Below, one piece after another: positions 36,807 through 47,903 of a stretch of DNA of 64,000 nt. Made by a program: the position numbers and the translations under genes. Every line of letters begins with the position of its first letter. Positions within the stretch are counted from its first letter, which is position 1. The notes beneath the pieces are model-generated. The model made no database searches and was not told the origin of the DNA. It saw nothing but the letters and a program-made list of their open reading frames with translations. This DNA is from Paguma larvata (lineage: Eukaryota > Chordata > Mammalia > Carnivora > Viverridae): positions 19,018,001 through 19,082,000 of the forward strand of contig CM057844.1 in NCBI GenBank assembly GCA_030068075.1. Direction: 5' to 3'.

Positions 36807-36812
36807 AATAAA
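36807..36812 (+). promoter_or_regulatory. SLC23A2: Candidate proximal poly(A) signal AATAAA
   Basis: A canonical hexamer sits in TTATTAATAAATTTC, 331 bp upstream of the stronger distal signal. It would shorten the 3' UTR only slightly. Another AATAAA (34,790-34,795, in CCAAATAAAAAGC) would give a UTR of about 2.1 kb. Confidence 0.5.
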
Positions 36813-37137
36813 TTTCTGACTGTTCTTAAAGCAGTGGGGATGCCTATATTTTCCTTGTGTTTTTGTGACTGACTTTGGCTATATACCTTTCTGGGGTTTT
36901 GTTTGTTTGTTTTTTTATTTTTATTTTGCATACCGAGGGTATTTGGGGGTGGGGTTGTTTTTTGAGATGTGTAATTCTTTTATGGAGTTTTTAAAAAAGA
37001 ATTTTCATATTGTTTTTCTAACATGGCTTCATTAAACGTTTAAGTATTTTAAAAATATGTAATATTTGGACCAGATGTTGTGAATAATAGTAGAGATAAA
37101 GCTATTTTATTCTGTATTTTTAAAACTGTTCCGTACA

Positions 37138-37143
37138 AATAAA
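37138..37143 (+). promoter_or_regulatory. SLC23A2: Probable main poly(A) signal of SLC23A2
   Basis: AATAAA occurs in GTACAAATAAAAGCTC. A T/G-containing stretch follows at 37,162-37,200 (CACTGTTAATGTG, then TTTGGCTGGTCTGT), as expected for a downstream element. Cleavage would be near 37,155-37,165. Sequence character changes after this point. Confidence 0.75.
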
Positions 37144-37160
37144 AGCTCTCCTGGACGCAG

Positions 37161-38495
37161 TTCACTGTTAATGTGCCTCCTCCTTTGGCTGGTCTGTAGG
37201 AAATTTGTCATTAGTTAAAAGTCATCACCAGGGGAGGGAAGTCAACTAAATAAACTCGATTCAGGAAGTCTCAGATGTGACCATTGTCGGGGATTTGGAA
37301 GACTCTACAGGAGAAAAGCAGGAGCCAAAGTGTTATCTGTCCCATGAGCGGAGGGTCACAGTGGGCTCCTTGTGGGGAGCGAGCCTGAGTGAGCCTTCCG
37401 TTACGGGATGAGCCCTGCTGCACTCTGAGCAAAAGCAGGAGCCTCTTGTTAAGTCAGTGACAGCTGGAGGCTGGACAGAGAGCCAGTCTATCCACACGGT
37501 GGAATCAAAGGCTTCCAGAGCAGACTAAGCCCTACGAGTGGTTAGGCAGGAGCAAGAAATGCTGAGGCGTAGGTGCCAAAGAGGCCCGGGGCCCAGCTGG
37601 AGAGCAGCTGGTGACAGCTCGTTCCGCCAGGCCTCCCGGTGGGGCTTGAACATGGGCGCAGAGGTGTTCAGGTGTATTTAATGGAGAGCAAACTGGGAGT
37701 TCCCCCATTCCCGTCTCCATCCCTGGTTCATCTCTGGCAGTTTGGACCATGAGTGGCCACCGCAGCTACTCCCATCAAGCGTACAACCTGCCACCTCTTC
37801 CCAGTATCCTGACCTGAAAGCTGCCACTGGGCAACCAGCCACAAGGTGAAATGTTCACCTTATGCTATATACATGCAAAAAATACATATGAGGTATTAAT
37901 AGAAACCCATGGTCCCACCCCATCGGGACAACGGCACATTACCAATACTTAGGACCCTCCACCCCACGGGCCTCTCTTCTGGTACACCCCATGCACCAAG
38001 AGAACCACTGTCCAGATTTTGGCTTTATCTTTTCCTTGCTTTTCTTCATTATTTTGCCACATATATCCATCCCTAAACAATTTACCGTTTAGTTTGTTTT
38101 ACGTGTTTTTTAACATCATGTAAAAAGAATAGTGTATATATTGCACTCACTTTTGTGAGATTCTTTCATGTTGGTACGTCTCTATAAAGTAGTTCATCCA
38201 TCTTCACCACTGGGAAGTAAAATTTAAGATTAACAATGAAAAGATCTTTCTGGAGACCGTGAGCCAGAAGCTGAAGAGCCTGTATCAATGGACGTCAGAT
38301 AGCAGCAACCCTGTGTGTGGAGTTACATTTTTAAGAACCAAAGGGAAAGAACGCTGAACTTAGAACTTCATGTCTAGCCACTCAAATGCCCTCACTTAAA
38401 TACTTCAGATAAAATACTTGAATATGAGAAGAAATAAATCTAGGAAGCATTGTAATTGATGAGAGCAAGATGGGCAGTAAATAACTTGGTAAACT
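37161..38495. other. Intergenic sequence downstream of SLC23A2
   Basis: No gene is recognised. The 37.88-38.22 kb part resembles a reverse L1 3' region (AAGAATAGTGTATATATTGC, TTTTGTGAGATTCTTTCATG). The rest is unassigned. Confidence 0.6.
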
Positions 38496-38855
38496 TGATG
38501 TCTTGGTCCATTCTGGCTGCTACCACAGAATGCCATAGACTGGGTGGCTTAGAAACAAACATTTCTCAGTTGGGGAGACTAGAGGTCAAGGCACCAGTAG
38601 AGTCAGTGTTTGGTAAAGACCTGTCACCTGGTGCACAGATGCCATCATCTCACTGTGTCTTCATGTGGTGGGAGAGGCAAAGGATCTCTTTTGAGGGGCC
38701 TCTTTTATGAGGGCACTAATTCCACTAATGAGGAATTCATACATCCCTCACCATGATCATGACCTAAGCACCCCAAAGGCTCCACCCCTTAATACCATCA
38801 TATTGGGGATTAGGTTTTAACATGATTTTGTTGGGTATGGGGACAGTCTACAGCA
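38496..38855 (-). mobile_element. Solo LTR of ERVL-MaLR type (MLT1-like)
   Basis: On the plus strand it reads TGCTACCACAGAATGCCATA, then GGCCTCTTTTATGAGGGCAC and TTGGGGATTAGGTTTTAACA, the reverse order of an MLT1/MaLR LTR. No internal retroviral region is attached. It sits between L1-like blocks. Confidence 0.75.
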
Positions 38856-40150
38856 CCTGGTCCCAAATTGTAATTCAAGGCCTTATAAAGTCGGCGATGA
38901 GGGAAGAGAGGAGTCTTACAGACGTGAGAGAAACTGGACTAAATGCACCAATAACAATTATTGGACTAAACTTGCCAATTAGAAGGTGTTAGGACGAATA
39001 GAACAAAATCCTGACATATGTTAACAACACCGGTGTTCAAAAGTGGCTCTGTTGAGGGCTGCAAGAAGGTGTGTTCGGGAGCTGATACCATCTTAGAAAC
39101 TTTATAAAAAGTGTGTAGGGGCGCCTGGGTGGCTCAGTCGGTTAAGCGGCCGACTTCAGCTCAGGTCATGATCTCACGGTCTGTGAGTTCGAGCCCCATG
39201 TCAGGCTCTGTGCCGATGGCTCATCAGAGCCTGGAGCCTGCTTCAGTTTCTGTGTCTCCCTCTCTCTCTGTCCTTCCCCTGCTCATGTTCTGTCTCTGTC
39301 TCTCAAAAATAAATAAACATTAAAAAAAAAAAAGTGTGTAAAAGTTCCTAAACAATTTGACAATAATTTTATGTGTGTTGAGTCTAATACTAAACTATCT
39401 CTCCTGGTATTTTTGCATGTTTTTGATTCCAGAATTTTATAAAACTTTTAAAGCTTACTTTTTGAAAGTCTTGGGCTATAATGAATCGGGAAAAACAAAA
39501 AATCCTTCACCACAGATAGATTTAGAAGTATCCTTCACCAGAAACTGGTTTACTTAAGGATGAGCGAAACTGAAAGTAAGAGAATGAGGGGAAATCATAT
39601 GGGATAAATACTAACCATCTATTATAGTATTTTTCAGACAAAATCCTGAGACAGCATCGTTAAGGATAAGAAAGTTTATGATGTAATGATAGAAAGATTC
39701 AATTTACAAAGAGTCCATTTTAAACCTGGCCTCAAAAATTCATGCAGTATAAATGGATAGAACAATAGGAAGAAACTGGCAAGTCCACCTGCCAGTGGGA
39801 GATTCTAGCACTTACCTTTTGATTCGTCAGGCAGGCAAAAAGTGAAGTGAGGCACAAATGTGAAAGTGACCAAAGGGCATGGTTAGAACTCTACACCCAG
39901 CGACTAGAGAATACACATTCTTCACAACCACTCAGGGATGTTTCTAAAAACTTACTGTTCTGGGCATTAAAGCAAGCCTCAAAAAAAAAAAAAATTCTGA
40001 AGAATAGGTACTATACAGAACATGTCCACTAACTATGCGCAATTAAATTGGAAGTCAATAAGAAGTTGAGTTTACAATTTTGCATACTTGGATGTGTAAA
40101 ATGTTGCTAAATAGCTCCATGGTCAAAGAAGGAACCAATAATGGAAATGT
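38856..40150 (+). mobile_element. Degraded L1-derived sequence with a Can-SINE insert
   Basis: The best-supported part is 39,880-40,080. GAGAATACACATTCTTCACA, ATTAAAGCAAGCCTC and TTAAATTGGAAGTCAATAAG follow sense L1 ORF2 order. No open frame survives. The left part is assigned by continuity. Confidence 0.5.
39118..39330 (+). mobile_element. Can-SINE, full length
   Basis: GGGGCGCCTGGGTGGCTCAG opens it and AATAAATAAACATTA plus an A-run closes it. Flanking AAAAAGTGTGTA duplicates lie at 39,106 and 39,328. Confidence 0.95.
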
Positions 40151-40379
40151 TCTTTAACAAAGTGTATTGTGTATCCTCTGGTGGTTCTGTACACGCCTCC
40201 CGGATTTCTGGTTTTACATGCACACTGCATCTCTGAGGTCTCTCGTAAGTTTCATAGAGTTTCACTCATGTTGTCTTTTTCCATTTCCTCTAAGTTCTAG
40301 GAGAATTTTCCTGAGCAATGATTTAGATTACTGACTGGGTTTTCTAGGATACTGAATCTCTTGCTTATGTCTTCTAAAC

Positions 40380-40900
40380 AATTTTATTTTGGTCATTTTC
40401 AAACAAAGATAAAAGCATAACCACCCCCCACATCCTACAACCTAGCTTAACAGGTATCCACTCTTGGCCAGTCTTGTTTCATCCACACCCCTCAACTTTC
40501 CCTCCATTGTTCTGATCAAATCCCTGACCTCTCACTTCATCTATAAATACTTCAGCAGGTACTACCAAAAAACATATCTTTAAAAATTAACAGTTTTTAA
40601 TATGATCAAATAGTTACTCACTGTTCAAATTTACAGTTGTCTCAAATGTTTGAGATAGAATCCACATAATGTTTATACTTCATCTTCAGTATTTGTTGAT
40701 AAGTCTCTCTCTCTCTTTTCCTTGGAGTTTATTTGTTGAGCAATTTATTTGTCCTGCAGTTTCCTACAGGAAGGGCTGAGTACAGCCACTTAAATATGTT
40801 CTTTGGCCTGAATCTGGTGTTGGTGGGGGAGAGCACTACTTTATAAGTGGCTGTGTCTTTCTGTCAGGCAGCACACAATCTCTCCTTTTGTGATGTTTAC
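40380..40900 (-). mobile_element. Old L1 3' UTR-like fragment
   Basis: TCATCTATAAATACTTCAGC, AAAACATATCTTTAAAAATT and CTGTTCAAATTTACAGTTGT follow the reverse order of an ancient L1 3' UTR. Confidence 0.45.
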
Positions 40901-42329
40901 AGCTATTGGTACTCCATTCCCAGATCTGAGAGTTTATTGGGGGACATTGCATTTTTTAAATTTGGTTCTGAACTTTCATTTCAAATTAAAACATTTCCAT
41001 GAGATGTCTTCATAGATGCAATAACCTCTCAAGTCCCACTGAAAACGTATCTTAGGGACTTGGCTCCCATTTCATACGTTTCATTAGGAAGTGTTTCTTC
41101 CAATTACTCTAAATATATTCTTCTTCGGGACTATTGAACCTTTTCATGTATCTGGTAATTTTTTTCTGATCACTTATGCTAAAGAAGGAGGTCTGTGTTT
41201 GTTCAACAATGGGATTTACGGTGGATTTGGTTGATTACTTTTCTCTCAAAGCTTAAGAGTTGAAATTAAAATCCCTAGACCTTATGAGTTGACCTCTCCT
41301 TGGACTTTTCTTCAGTTTGCATCTATTTACCAGACTCTCGTTTATTCAGCAATAACTCACCATAAGTATTCTTCCAACATTTCCATTTTATTACAAATAC
41401 CTTCATATTTATGTGAACATGTGCTTAAAGGAAAGTAACAAAAATGTAACCCAAGATGTTTGATCATCATCTTTGGGAAGTGAGGTTGCAGGTTACGTTA
41501 TTTCCATTTTTTCTATCTTAATTTTTTTATTTTTAAGCTATCTTAAATGCAAATTAAGCTAAATTAAATGCAAAGAAACATACGTCTCTTCAAATAAGAT
41601 GAAAATTGTAGTGTAAATATACAGTAATATCACAGTTGAAGAAATAGGAAGTCCCTATACTCTTCTAATACTAATTTAAAACATTGCACTTCCTCAAATT
41701 GTACTTGACATTAAAATAAGAGGGATCCGGAACAATGGGGCTCGAAAACAGGTTCAAGCTGAATGACTTTCAGATTGTAGACTTTAGGCATCTGCCCCTG
41801 AGCTGTGTCGAGAAGTCTACAGTGTGCATTCCCATACCACGCCCTGTCTCCCCAACACACACACACCAACACCGCGCTGGTCTGAACTGGGCTGAGGTGG
41901 TCTCTGGACACATGCCTGGGCACAGCAACAAGAAAACTCTCTTTCCATTGCAGCCTCAACCTTCAACCACTATGGAGTTGCTGATCCTCAAATTCTTAGT
42001 TTATATCAACTGTGAAGCAACTGCCCTCTGGAGACTCAAAGACGTCAGAGGGCCTTTTATATATTTGTGTGAGTGTGCATACACAAATGAACACATATGT
42101 ACAATTTGTTTTACCTCTTGGGCAGCAAGTGATCCACTGTGGTCTCAGGAAAATTATGGGAATGACTTTGAAGCAGGAAGAATCACCCTCAGAGAGATCT
42201 TCCTAGGAATGAACCTCTTGGACAACAGAGAACTTATTTTGAATATAAATATTTGATTTCGAATTGGAGACTAACCATTTTTATTGTGGTCCAGTGGTCA
42301 GATAATGAGCTTTGAAGGTACATAGAACT
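40901..42329. other. Unassigned intergenic sequence
   Basis: AT-rich, with no recognised element. A 173-codon open frame at 41,735-42,256 resembles no family I know and has no upstream gene context. Confidence 0.6.
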
Positions 42330-42720
42330 ATGCTCAGATCTCCAGAGTCCTCTTCCCAGCTGTGGCAGAAACTGCCAAGTGTCCCTCAGGATCTATTCTC
42401 CCATTCTTCTATGCTCATGAAATTTCAGAAGGGAACATGACTATACTTCCCAGCCTTGCTTGTAGCTGACTATGGCCACATGACCAGGTTCCAGTGGGTG
42501 AGGGGTAAACAAGGCTGAAGGTACAACTTCTGGGTTGTGTTCTTAAAGGGTAGATGTTTACCTTTCTCTTTGTCTTCCCCCACAACTCCCAACTCTCCCC
42601 GCTGGAAGGCAGAAGTGGTGGCCAACCAATGTGGTCCATTTCAACAAGGACAACACCTGGGCAGACAGGAATATACGAAAGAAGGAGCCTGAAATCCTAA
42701 TGACAGCAGCACAGACTTTG
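42330..42720 (+). mobile_element. Probable MaLR-type LTR remnant
   Basis: TATGGCCACATGACCAGGTT and CAGTGGGTGAGGGGTAAAC, followed by a degraded body, recall the middle of MLT1-like LTRs. The ends are unclear. Confidence 0.35.
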
Positions 42721-42849
42721 ATGTGAGGGAGAGAGACCCTGGTTTAAATCATTATTACTTGTGTACCTGTTGTAGCAACCAAAACTATGCCCTATTAGAG
42801 ATTTTGAGGTCAAAAACAGTCTAAAATTGGACTGGCAAGTCATACGTTT

Positions 42850-42985
42850 CCACCTAACAGTTGACCAGCTATATAGCTTTGAGCATGTTATTCAACTGTT
42901 TTCTTCTCTATAAAATGGAAGTAATACTCATCCAGAGTATTAGAAGGGATTATAGGGGTTAAGATATAAAGTCTTAACAGGCTAG
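42850..42985 (+). mobile_element. MIR SINE fragment
   Basis: GAGCATGTTATTCAACTG and TCTCTATAAAATGGAAGTAA are the sense MIR core. Confidence 0.65.
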
Positions 42986-43394
42986 GTTCCAGTCCTCTCC
43001 AGGCCTTGTAGGCACACACAGATACATTGCTAGAATTGCAATCATGGTGTCCATGCTTTCACTGGAAGAAATGGCCAGGCCAGTGCCCAGACTTGGATGT
43101 GTCAATCTGTAGAGTCGCGGGTCCCATCCCTAGTTCCTCTGTGTTCCCTAGACTAGCCAAGTCCTTAAGTAGCCCAGAATTTTCAAAGAGTCTCATAGAT
43201 ACCCAGAACATTTCCTGAATTTGACCACCACCTGGGATTTTTGTGGAAGGTAACCTCAAGTCTCTCTACAAATGGGACACAAATGTCTACACACATAGGA
43301 AGTGGAGTGAGATGGGGCGTGGGGACCTGGGCTACATCCAAAGCCAGACATTCATGATGCGTGAAGATGTAAAGAGAAAGAAACCTGTTACTAC

Positions 43395-44335
43395 TTTAGA
43401 CGTTTTTTTCTTTATTGATGTTTTAAAACTATGAAAGTAATACATACTTATTGCAACTGGCAAAACATCGTACAAAGATGGGAAAAGTGAAAACTATTCC
43501 CCCCAACCCAGCCCGGTTCTGCCCCATCTTGCATAACCATCATTACCCATGTGGTGTCTCTTTCCACAATATTCTTGTTTGACAAATGTATGAAATTATA
43601 AATAGACATATACAAGCGTCGTGCTTGCCGATTTGTTTTTATTGAAATAGAATAGTGGCATACTACCTTCTGAAACTTGCTTTTTTTTATTTTACAGTAT
43701 AGCACAAGCATTCCTACAAAGGGCAAGAGATAGATCTGTTTGCCGATATTTTATATCCTGAGATACAGGTTACCATAAATAAGATCCTATGCAAAACAAT
43801 TTCTTCTTAGCACAGCCTTCTTTACATCTTTTCTGTTTGCTTGCTTCTCTTTTTCCATTCCCCTCTCCCTCTGCCCATCCTTCTGCCTTGCTCTAGTAGT
43901 CCATGTTGGCAGCCTGCTTTGTAGCATTCATACATTTCTCCATGTTCCCACAACGAACACTATCAGTCTTCCTACCTACCAGTACACGCATACAGGCGTC
44001 AACACCATATATACGTATTCATTCATGTTTTGTCAGGTTTTGCTCTACCAAAAAAAAAATTCCTCATAAACACTTTTCCATCCCACATTGTTCTCTCAAT
44101 AATATCTTGCAGAAATCTCTACAAGTCAGCCACCATCACTCCGATTCATTTTTTCATAAAGATGGTAATATTCCTTGCTGAGGAGTCACTGTAGCTTATT
44201 CGGAGTTGATATCGGTGTTTTCCATTTATAGCCATCATACATAGCTACGAGAAACATTTTTGTACAGAGCTTTTAACAAATGATAAAATACTCTCCCACC
44301 AGTGGAATTGGTGGGCTAAAGAGTATGTGTATTTT
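43395..44335 (-). mobile_element. Old L1 3' region, part 1
   Basis: GAAAGTAATACATACTTATT, TGAAACTTGCTTTTTTTTAT and GTGGAATTGGTGGGCTAAAG follow the reverse order of ancient L1 3' ends. A Can-SINE interrupts it. Confidence 0.65.
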
Positions 44336-44567
44336 GGGGGTCCGTGGGTGGCTCAGGCGGTTAAGCATCTGACTTCGGCTCAGGTCATGATCTCATGGTT
44401 CAGGAGTCCAAGTCTTGCATCGGTGAGCTCGAGACCGTCTTTGGGTGAAGCTCAAGTCCCGCTTCTCTATCTCTCTCCCTCTCTCCCTCTCTCCCTCTCT
44501 CTCTGCCCCTTCTCTGTACCTCTTACACACTTGTGCCTTCCCTCTCAAAAAAAAAAAAAAAATAAAT
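44336..44567 (+). mobile_element. Can-SINE inserted in L1
   Basis: GGGGGTCCGTGGGTGGCTCA opens it. AGAGTATGTGTA flanks both ends (44,320 and 44,569). The CT domain is expanded to CTCTCCCTCT repeats. Confidence 0.92.
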
Positions 44568-44930
44568 AGAGTATGTGTACTTTAAATGTTAAGGGATCTT
44601 ACCAGATTGCTTTCTAAAAGCCATAATAATTCTATTTCCACGAGTAAGGTATGAGAATACCTCACCTCTTTCCCCACCCTTGCGTCCCTGCCGGCAATGA
44701 CATTACCTTTCTCTTAATTTTTCTCAGCCTAATAATCATAACAGGTTATCTCATTGGACTTTAACTTACCTTTCCTTGACTGTCGTGTGTCTGGTCAGCT
44801 TTATAAAAATATTTCTCAGCCATTTCGATGTGCTCTTCTGTGAATGGTCTGTTCGTATTTTTTACTATTTTTTCACTTAGGTTCTTTACCTTTTTTGAGT
44901 TTTCGGCATTTTATGGATATTTAACTCCTC
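44568..44930 (-). mobile_element. Old L1 3' region, part 2
   Basis: CCAGATTGCTTTCTAAAAGC, AATAACAGGTTATCTCATTG-like sequence and GCTCTTCTGTGAATGGTCTG continue the interrupted L1. Confidence 0.6.
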
Positions 44931-45352
44931 ATTTGTCTTACAAATTTTCCCCCCAAATGTATGTGTTTTACTATTTCTTGACCAGAAATATCAGAAACAG
45001 TGTTAATAGACAAATAAATTCGGGGGGAGGGGAATTTCACAGTACAGATAGAGTTAAATATTCATAATACATAAAGAGCTCTTATTAATGTTTATATAGT
45101 TAACTATGTCTGTGTCTGCAGAGCAAGCGTGTTTCCTGTTTTGGTTAAGACAATCTTCCCACCCCTAGGTTGCATGTGTAGTCCCAAGATTTCATTCTTG
45201 ATTTTTACTATTTAAGTTTTTATATTTAAATGTTTAATCCTTCTGGAAGTTATTTTTATGATCGGCTATTCTACTAATCTGTCTGTCCCTATTATAATAA
45301 GAAGGCAAATCCATGCCCATTATTCTTTTCCATATATTTATTTTCTCAGGCT
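44931..45352. other. AT-rich intergenic sequence, probably old L1
   Basis: It continues the composition of the preceding L1 but has no diagnostic landmark. No gene is seen. Confidence 0.4.
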
Positions 45353-45880
45353 TTTATTTTATTTTTAAAGACTATATTGCTTTATTACTACCAGCAGGAG
45401 TGGCCTGCATGGGGTGGTCAGTGCACGCAGGGTAGGTTTGAACAGTGAGGTGTCGGTTGGAAATCTGGAAAGAAAGAAGACAGGTTTGGAGGCCAGGCCC
45501 AAGGGTTCCTTGGATTAGTTTATGGAAATGGGTAGTCGTGATAAAGGAGTTATGGCAAGCCATAGCCATGCTGCCAAGCAGATTGAGAAACCTGGACATC
45601 TAGCTGCCCTTCATGGTTAAGGTTCCATTTTTTGCATCTTGTGGTTGAGGACACCAGGGTCTTTCTGGCTCTTTGTGAAGGCAGCCAGTTTCATATTCAT
45701 GACGCTTAGGAACTCGCTCTCAGAGAGCCTGCAGTTGTTACCATCCCTCCCACGATAACTTCAGGAACACAGCAATCAGGGACTCAGGGCACCACTCCGT
45801 CTCTATAGAGCTGAAGATCTTTGTCTTGTTGGAGTTGACTCAGAGGCTGGGACTAGGGAGTGGTTCAAAGAGCTCTGAGC
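45353..45880 (-). pseudogene. S100A11: Processed pseudogene of S100A11 (calgizzarin)
   Basis: On the minus strand an S100A11-like 5' UTR (about 45,880-45,828; ends CAACTCCAACA) leads into a dead coding region. The start codon is AAG instead of ATG (45,827-45,825). S100A11 landmarks follow: ESLIAVF, YRGRDGN for the EF-hand loop YAGKDGY, SESEFLS, LAAFTKSQKDPGVL and SRFLNLLGSMAMACHNSF. At least one frameshift lies between the AVFLK and YRGRDG parts, and a stop follows KMEP. The sequence is continuous where the parent gene has introns. A 3' UTR follows with AATAAA (45,386-45,381) and an A-rich tail at 45,368-45,353. S100A11 is an EF-hand Ca2+-binding dimer; this copy cannot encode it. Confidence 0.88.
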
Positions 45881-46159
45881 AGCCTCAGATGTTTCTTGTT
45901 TATTAACATTGTATTAATCACAGTTTATCCAAATCCCTGAGAAGCCCTGTTAAGATGCGAACTAGAATTCCAGTATATTTATATATTAATCCCCAATAAA
46001 GTATGTGATACATCCTTCATTTGTTTAAAATCTTGTTTTTAAGACTTCAAAGAGCTTTTATAGTTTTTCCTATATGTCTTATGCCTCTCATTTGACTTAT
46101 TCATAAGAAGTTAATAATCTTACTGTTACTGTATATGGAATATTTATCTAGTATCTATT

Positions 46160-46730
46160 TCTCTACATGTACAAATCAGATATTAATTTTTATATATTTA
46201 TCTTATATCTAGCCAGCTTACTAACTTCGTTTATTCTTTTAGTTTTATTAAGTTTTGAATTCAAACAATGTGTTGACAAAAATAAGATAGTTTTTACTTT
46301 TTTTTGCCTGATGCTGTGACTCTTTTTCTCTGATCATACTCCAGATACTGAGCTCCAAGTCAATGTTGAATAATAGTGATGAGGTCACGGGGCATCTGGG
46401 TGACTCAGTTGGTTAGGTGTCTGACTTCGGCTCAAGTTATGATCTCACAGTTCTTGGGTTCGAGCCCTGCGTCGGGCTCTGTGCTGACAGCTCAGAGCCT
46501 GGAGCCTGCTTCAGATTCTGTATCTTCCTCTCTCTCTGCCCCTCCCCTGCTCGTGCTCTCTCTCTCTCTCTCTCTCTCAAAAATAAACTTAAAAAAATTT
46601 TTTTTCAAACAGTCATGAGGTCAGGCATCCTGTGTAGTTGCTGATTTAGGTTTGAGTGTTTGTCCATTTAGAATATTTGTTACCGGATCTTAGTAAATAG
46701 GCTTTATTATATATTTAAGCAGTTTTCAAT
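46160..46730 (-). mobile_element. L1 ORF2 remnant with a Can-SINE insert
   Basis: AATGTTGAATAATAGTGATGA (left of the SINE) and GAGGTCAGGCATCCTGTGTA (right) are the reverse of a conserved L1 reverse-transcriptase segment. That segment is broken at 46,389-46,610. No frame survives. Confidence 0.5.
46389..46610 (+). mobile_element. Can-SINE inserted in L1
   Basis: CGGGGCATCTGGGTGACTCAG opens it and a (CT)n tail closes it. ATGAGGTCA flanks both sides. Confidence 0.9.
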
Positions 46731-46741
46731 TTTTTGCCATT

Positions 46742-46830
46742 TTATTTTATTTTTTTAATGTTTATTTTTGAGAGAGAGAGAAACAGCACAAGCAGGGGAG
46801 GGACCGAGAGACGGAGACAAACATACTACT
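46742..46830 (-). mobile_element. Can-SINE, truncated
   Basis: TTAATGTTTATTTTTGAGAG through GGGAGGGACCGAGAGACGGA is the reverse 3' half. The tRNA-related half is absent. Confidence 0.8.
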
Positions 46831-47684
46831 TGCATTTCTTCATCTTCCCAGATCAGACATTCAGAAAGCTTCTACTTCCCAACCCCACCTGTCACCCTGT
46901 AACTCCTCTAAGTTTTGCAGAGATCCTTTAATACCCTCAATTCCAGCTGATTCCTTGAATTTCTCTTACGGTATGTCTCTTCTATTTATGAATCCTTGCT
47001 GAATATTTACACCACACGGTTGCATACTGCATATTATTCTCTTTATTTGACAGTGTGCACTTTCAAAGGTCCACTGCTCACCACAGTTTCCTCTTTTCTT
47101 TACCCTCTCTCAACTTGAAATCTCTGTTTTGAGTCATTTATTCTGGGACAGAGTTCTTTCTTGAGAACTTTCCTAAGGAACAGTATATTCTGATGCCTCT
47201 CATATCCACAAATATCTTTCTTTGACCTTGACCTGTCAGCGATATCCTGGTTTAGGAGAGGGCTCTTGGGTTGCTGGGGTTTTTATTTTTAAAATTTTTT
47301 ATCAGTATATATCACTGTCCATTAGCTGCCTGTGATGCCTGTGTGTCCATTAGCTGTCCAGTGCCAATTTGATTATTTTTTTCTGGTATAAGTGCCTAGT
47401 TCTTTCTTTCAAATCTCAACACCAGCAGTCCTTTCCTTCAACTCATTTACCGAAAATTTTAACTTAAGAATCACATTTTTATGATTGTGATTGGATGGCA
47501 AGATGCCCATATTTTTTAGAGAATTGGCTTTAAAATACTTTTGCAAAGTAGAAAACTAGATGAAGCAAGTGTTATGTTATAGTTAGAAGAGAGTGAGTGT
47601 GTATGTTTTAGAGCTGCATAATGAAGTACGTAGGGGTGACAGGACATGGTGTCTGGAATTGGTTTTAAAATACCTAGGGGGAGG
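46831..47684. other. Unassigned intergenic sequence
   Basis: No gene or named repeat is seen. GTCCATTAGCTG occurs twice 32 bp apart near 47,319-47,360. Confidence 0.55.
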
Positions 47685-47903
47685 GCGGCATGCCTAGGAG
47701 GCTCGGTCAGGTAAGCATTGGACTTTGGCTCAGGTCATGATCTCACAGTTTGTGAGTTCGAGCCCCACGTCGGGCCCTGTGCTAACAGCTCAGAACCTGG
47801 AGCCTACTTAAGATTCTGTCTCTCTCTCTCTCTTTCCGTCCCTCCCCCACTCATGCTCTGTCTCTCTCTCTCTTTCTCAAAACATAAACATCAAAAAAAA
47901 TTT
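47685..47903 (+). mobile_element. Can-SINE, diverged
   Basis: GGCATGCCTAGGAGGCTCGG opens it, then GTCATGATCTCACAGTTTGT and a (CT)n tail. TTTAAAATACCTAGG and TTTAAATACTTGG flank it. Confidence 0.87.

Larger units (their letters stand above)
5766..37160 (+). other. SLC23A2: SLC23A2 gene, 3' part (11 coding exons plus 3' UTR)
   Basis: This is the 3' portion of the gene for SVCT2, a plasma-membrane Na+/L-ascorbate cotransporter of the nucleobase-ascorbate transporter (NAT/SLC23) family. The eleven exons join without a frameshift or premature stop and give 489 full residues, ending [10 protein letters not shown]. The reading matches SVCT2 as I know it along its whole length. That includes the NAT signature, the TM8-type ESIGDYY motif and the long cytoplasmic tail. 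SVCT2-specific features are the two sequons in the first large extracellular loop and the [11 protein letters not shown] tail, which separate it from the paralogue SVCT1 (SLC23A1). Exons encoding roughly residues 1-161 and the promoter are outside the window. Introns inside the window range from 504 to 7,865 bp and all are GT-AG. The end is set by the poly(A) signal at 37,138, so the cleavage position is approximate. Confidence 0.96.
32654..37160 (+). other. SLC23A2: SLC23A2 3' untranslated region, about 4.5 kb
   Basis: The sequence from the stop codon to the distal AATAAA contains no recognisable SINE or LTR, although the flanking DNA is full of them. The length agrees with the long 3' UTR known for mammalian SLC23A2 mRNA. 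A Pumilio-type TGTAAATA lies at 33,761-33,768. CpG-containing, GC-rich sequence lies at about 36,270-36,600. A-runs occur at 34,515-34,527 and 35,608-35,620. Several open frames in this stretch are shadows without homology. Confidence 0.85.

Noticed and set aside
41735..42256. 173-codon open frame in intergenic DNA
   Set aside because: It starts in AT-rich sequence, resembles no family I know, and has no promoter, splice or neighbour context. A chance frame is more likely.
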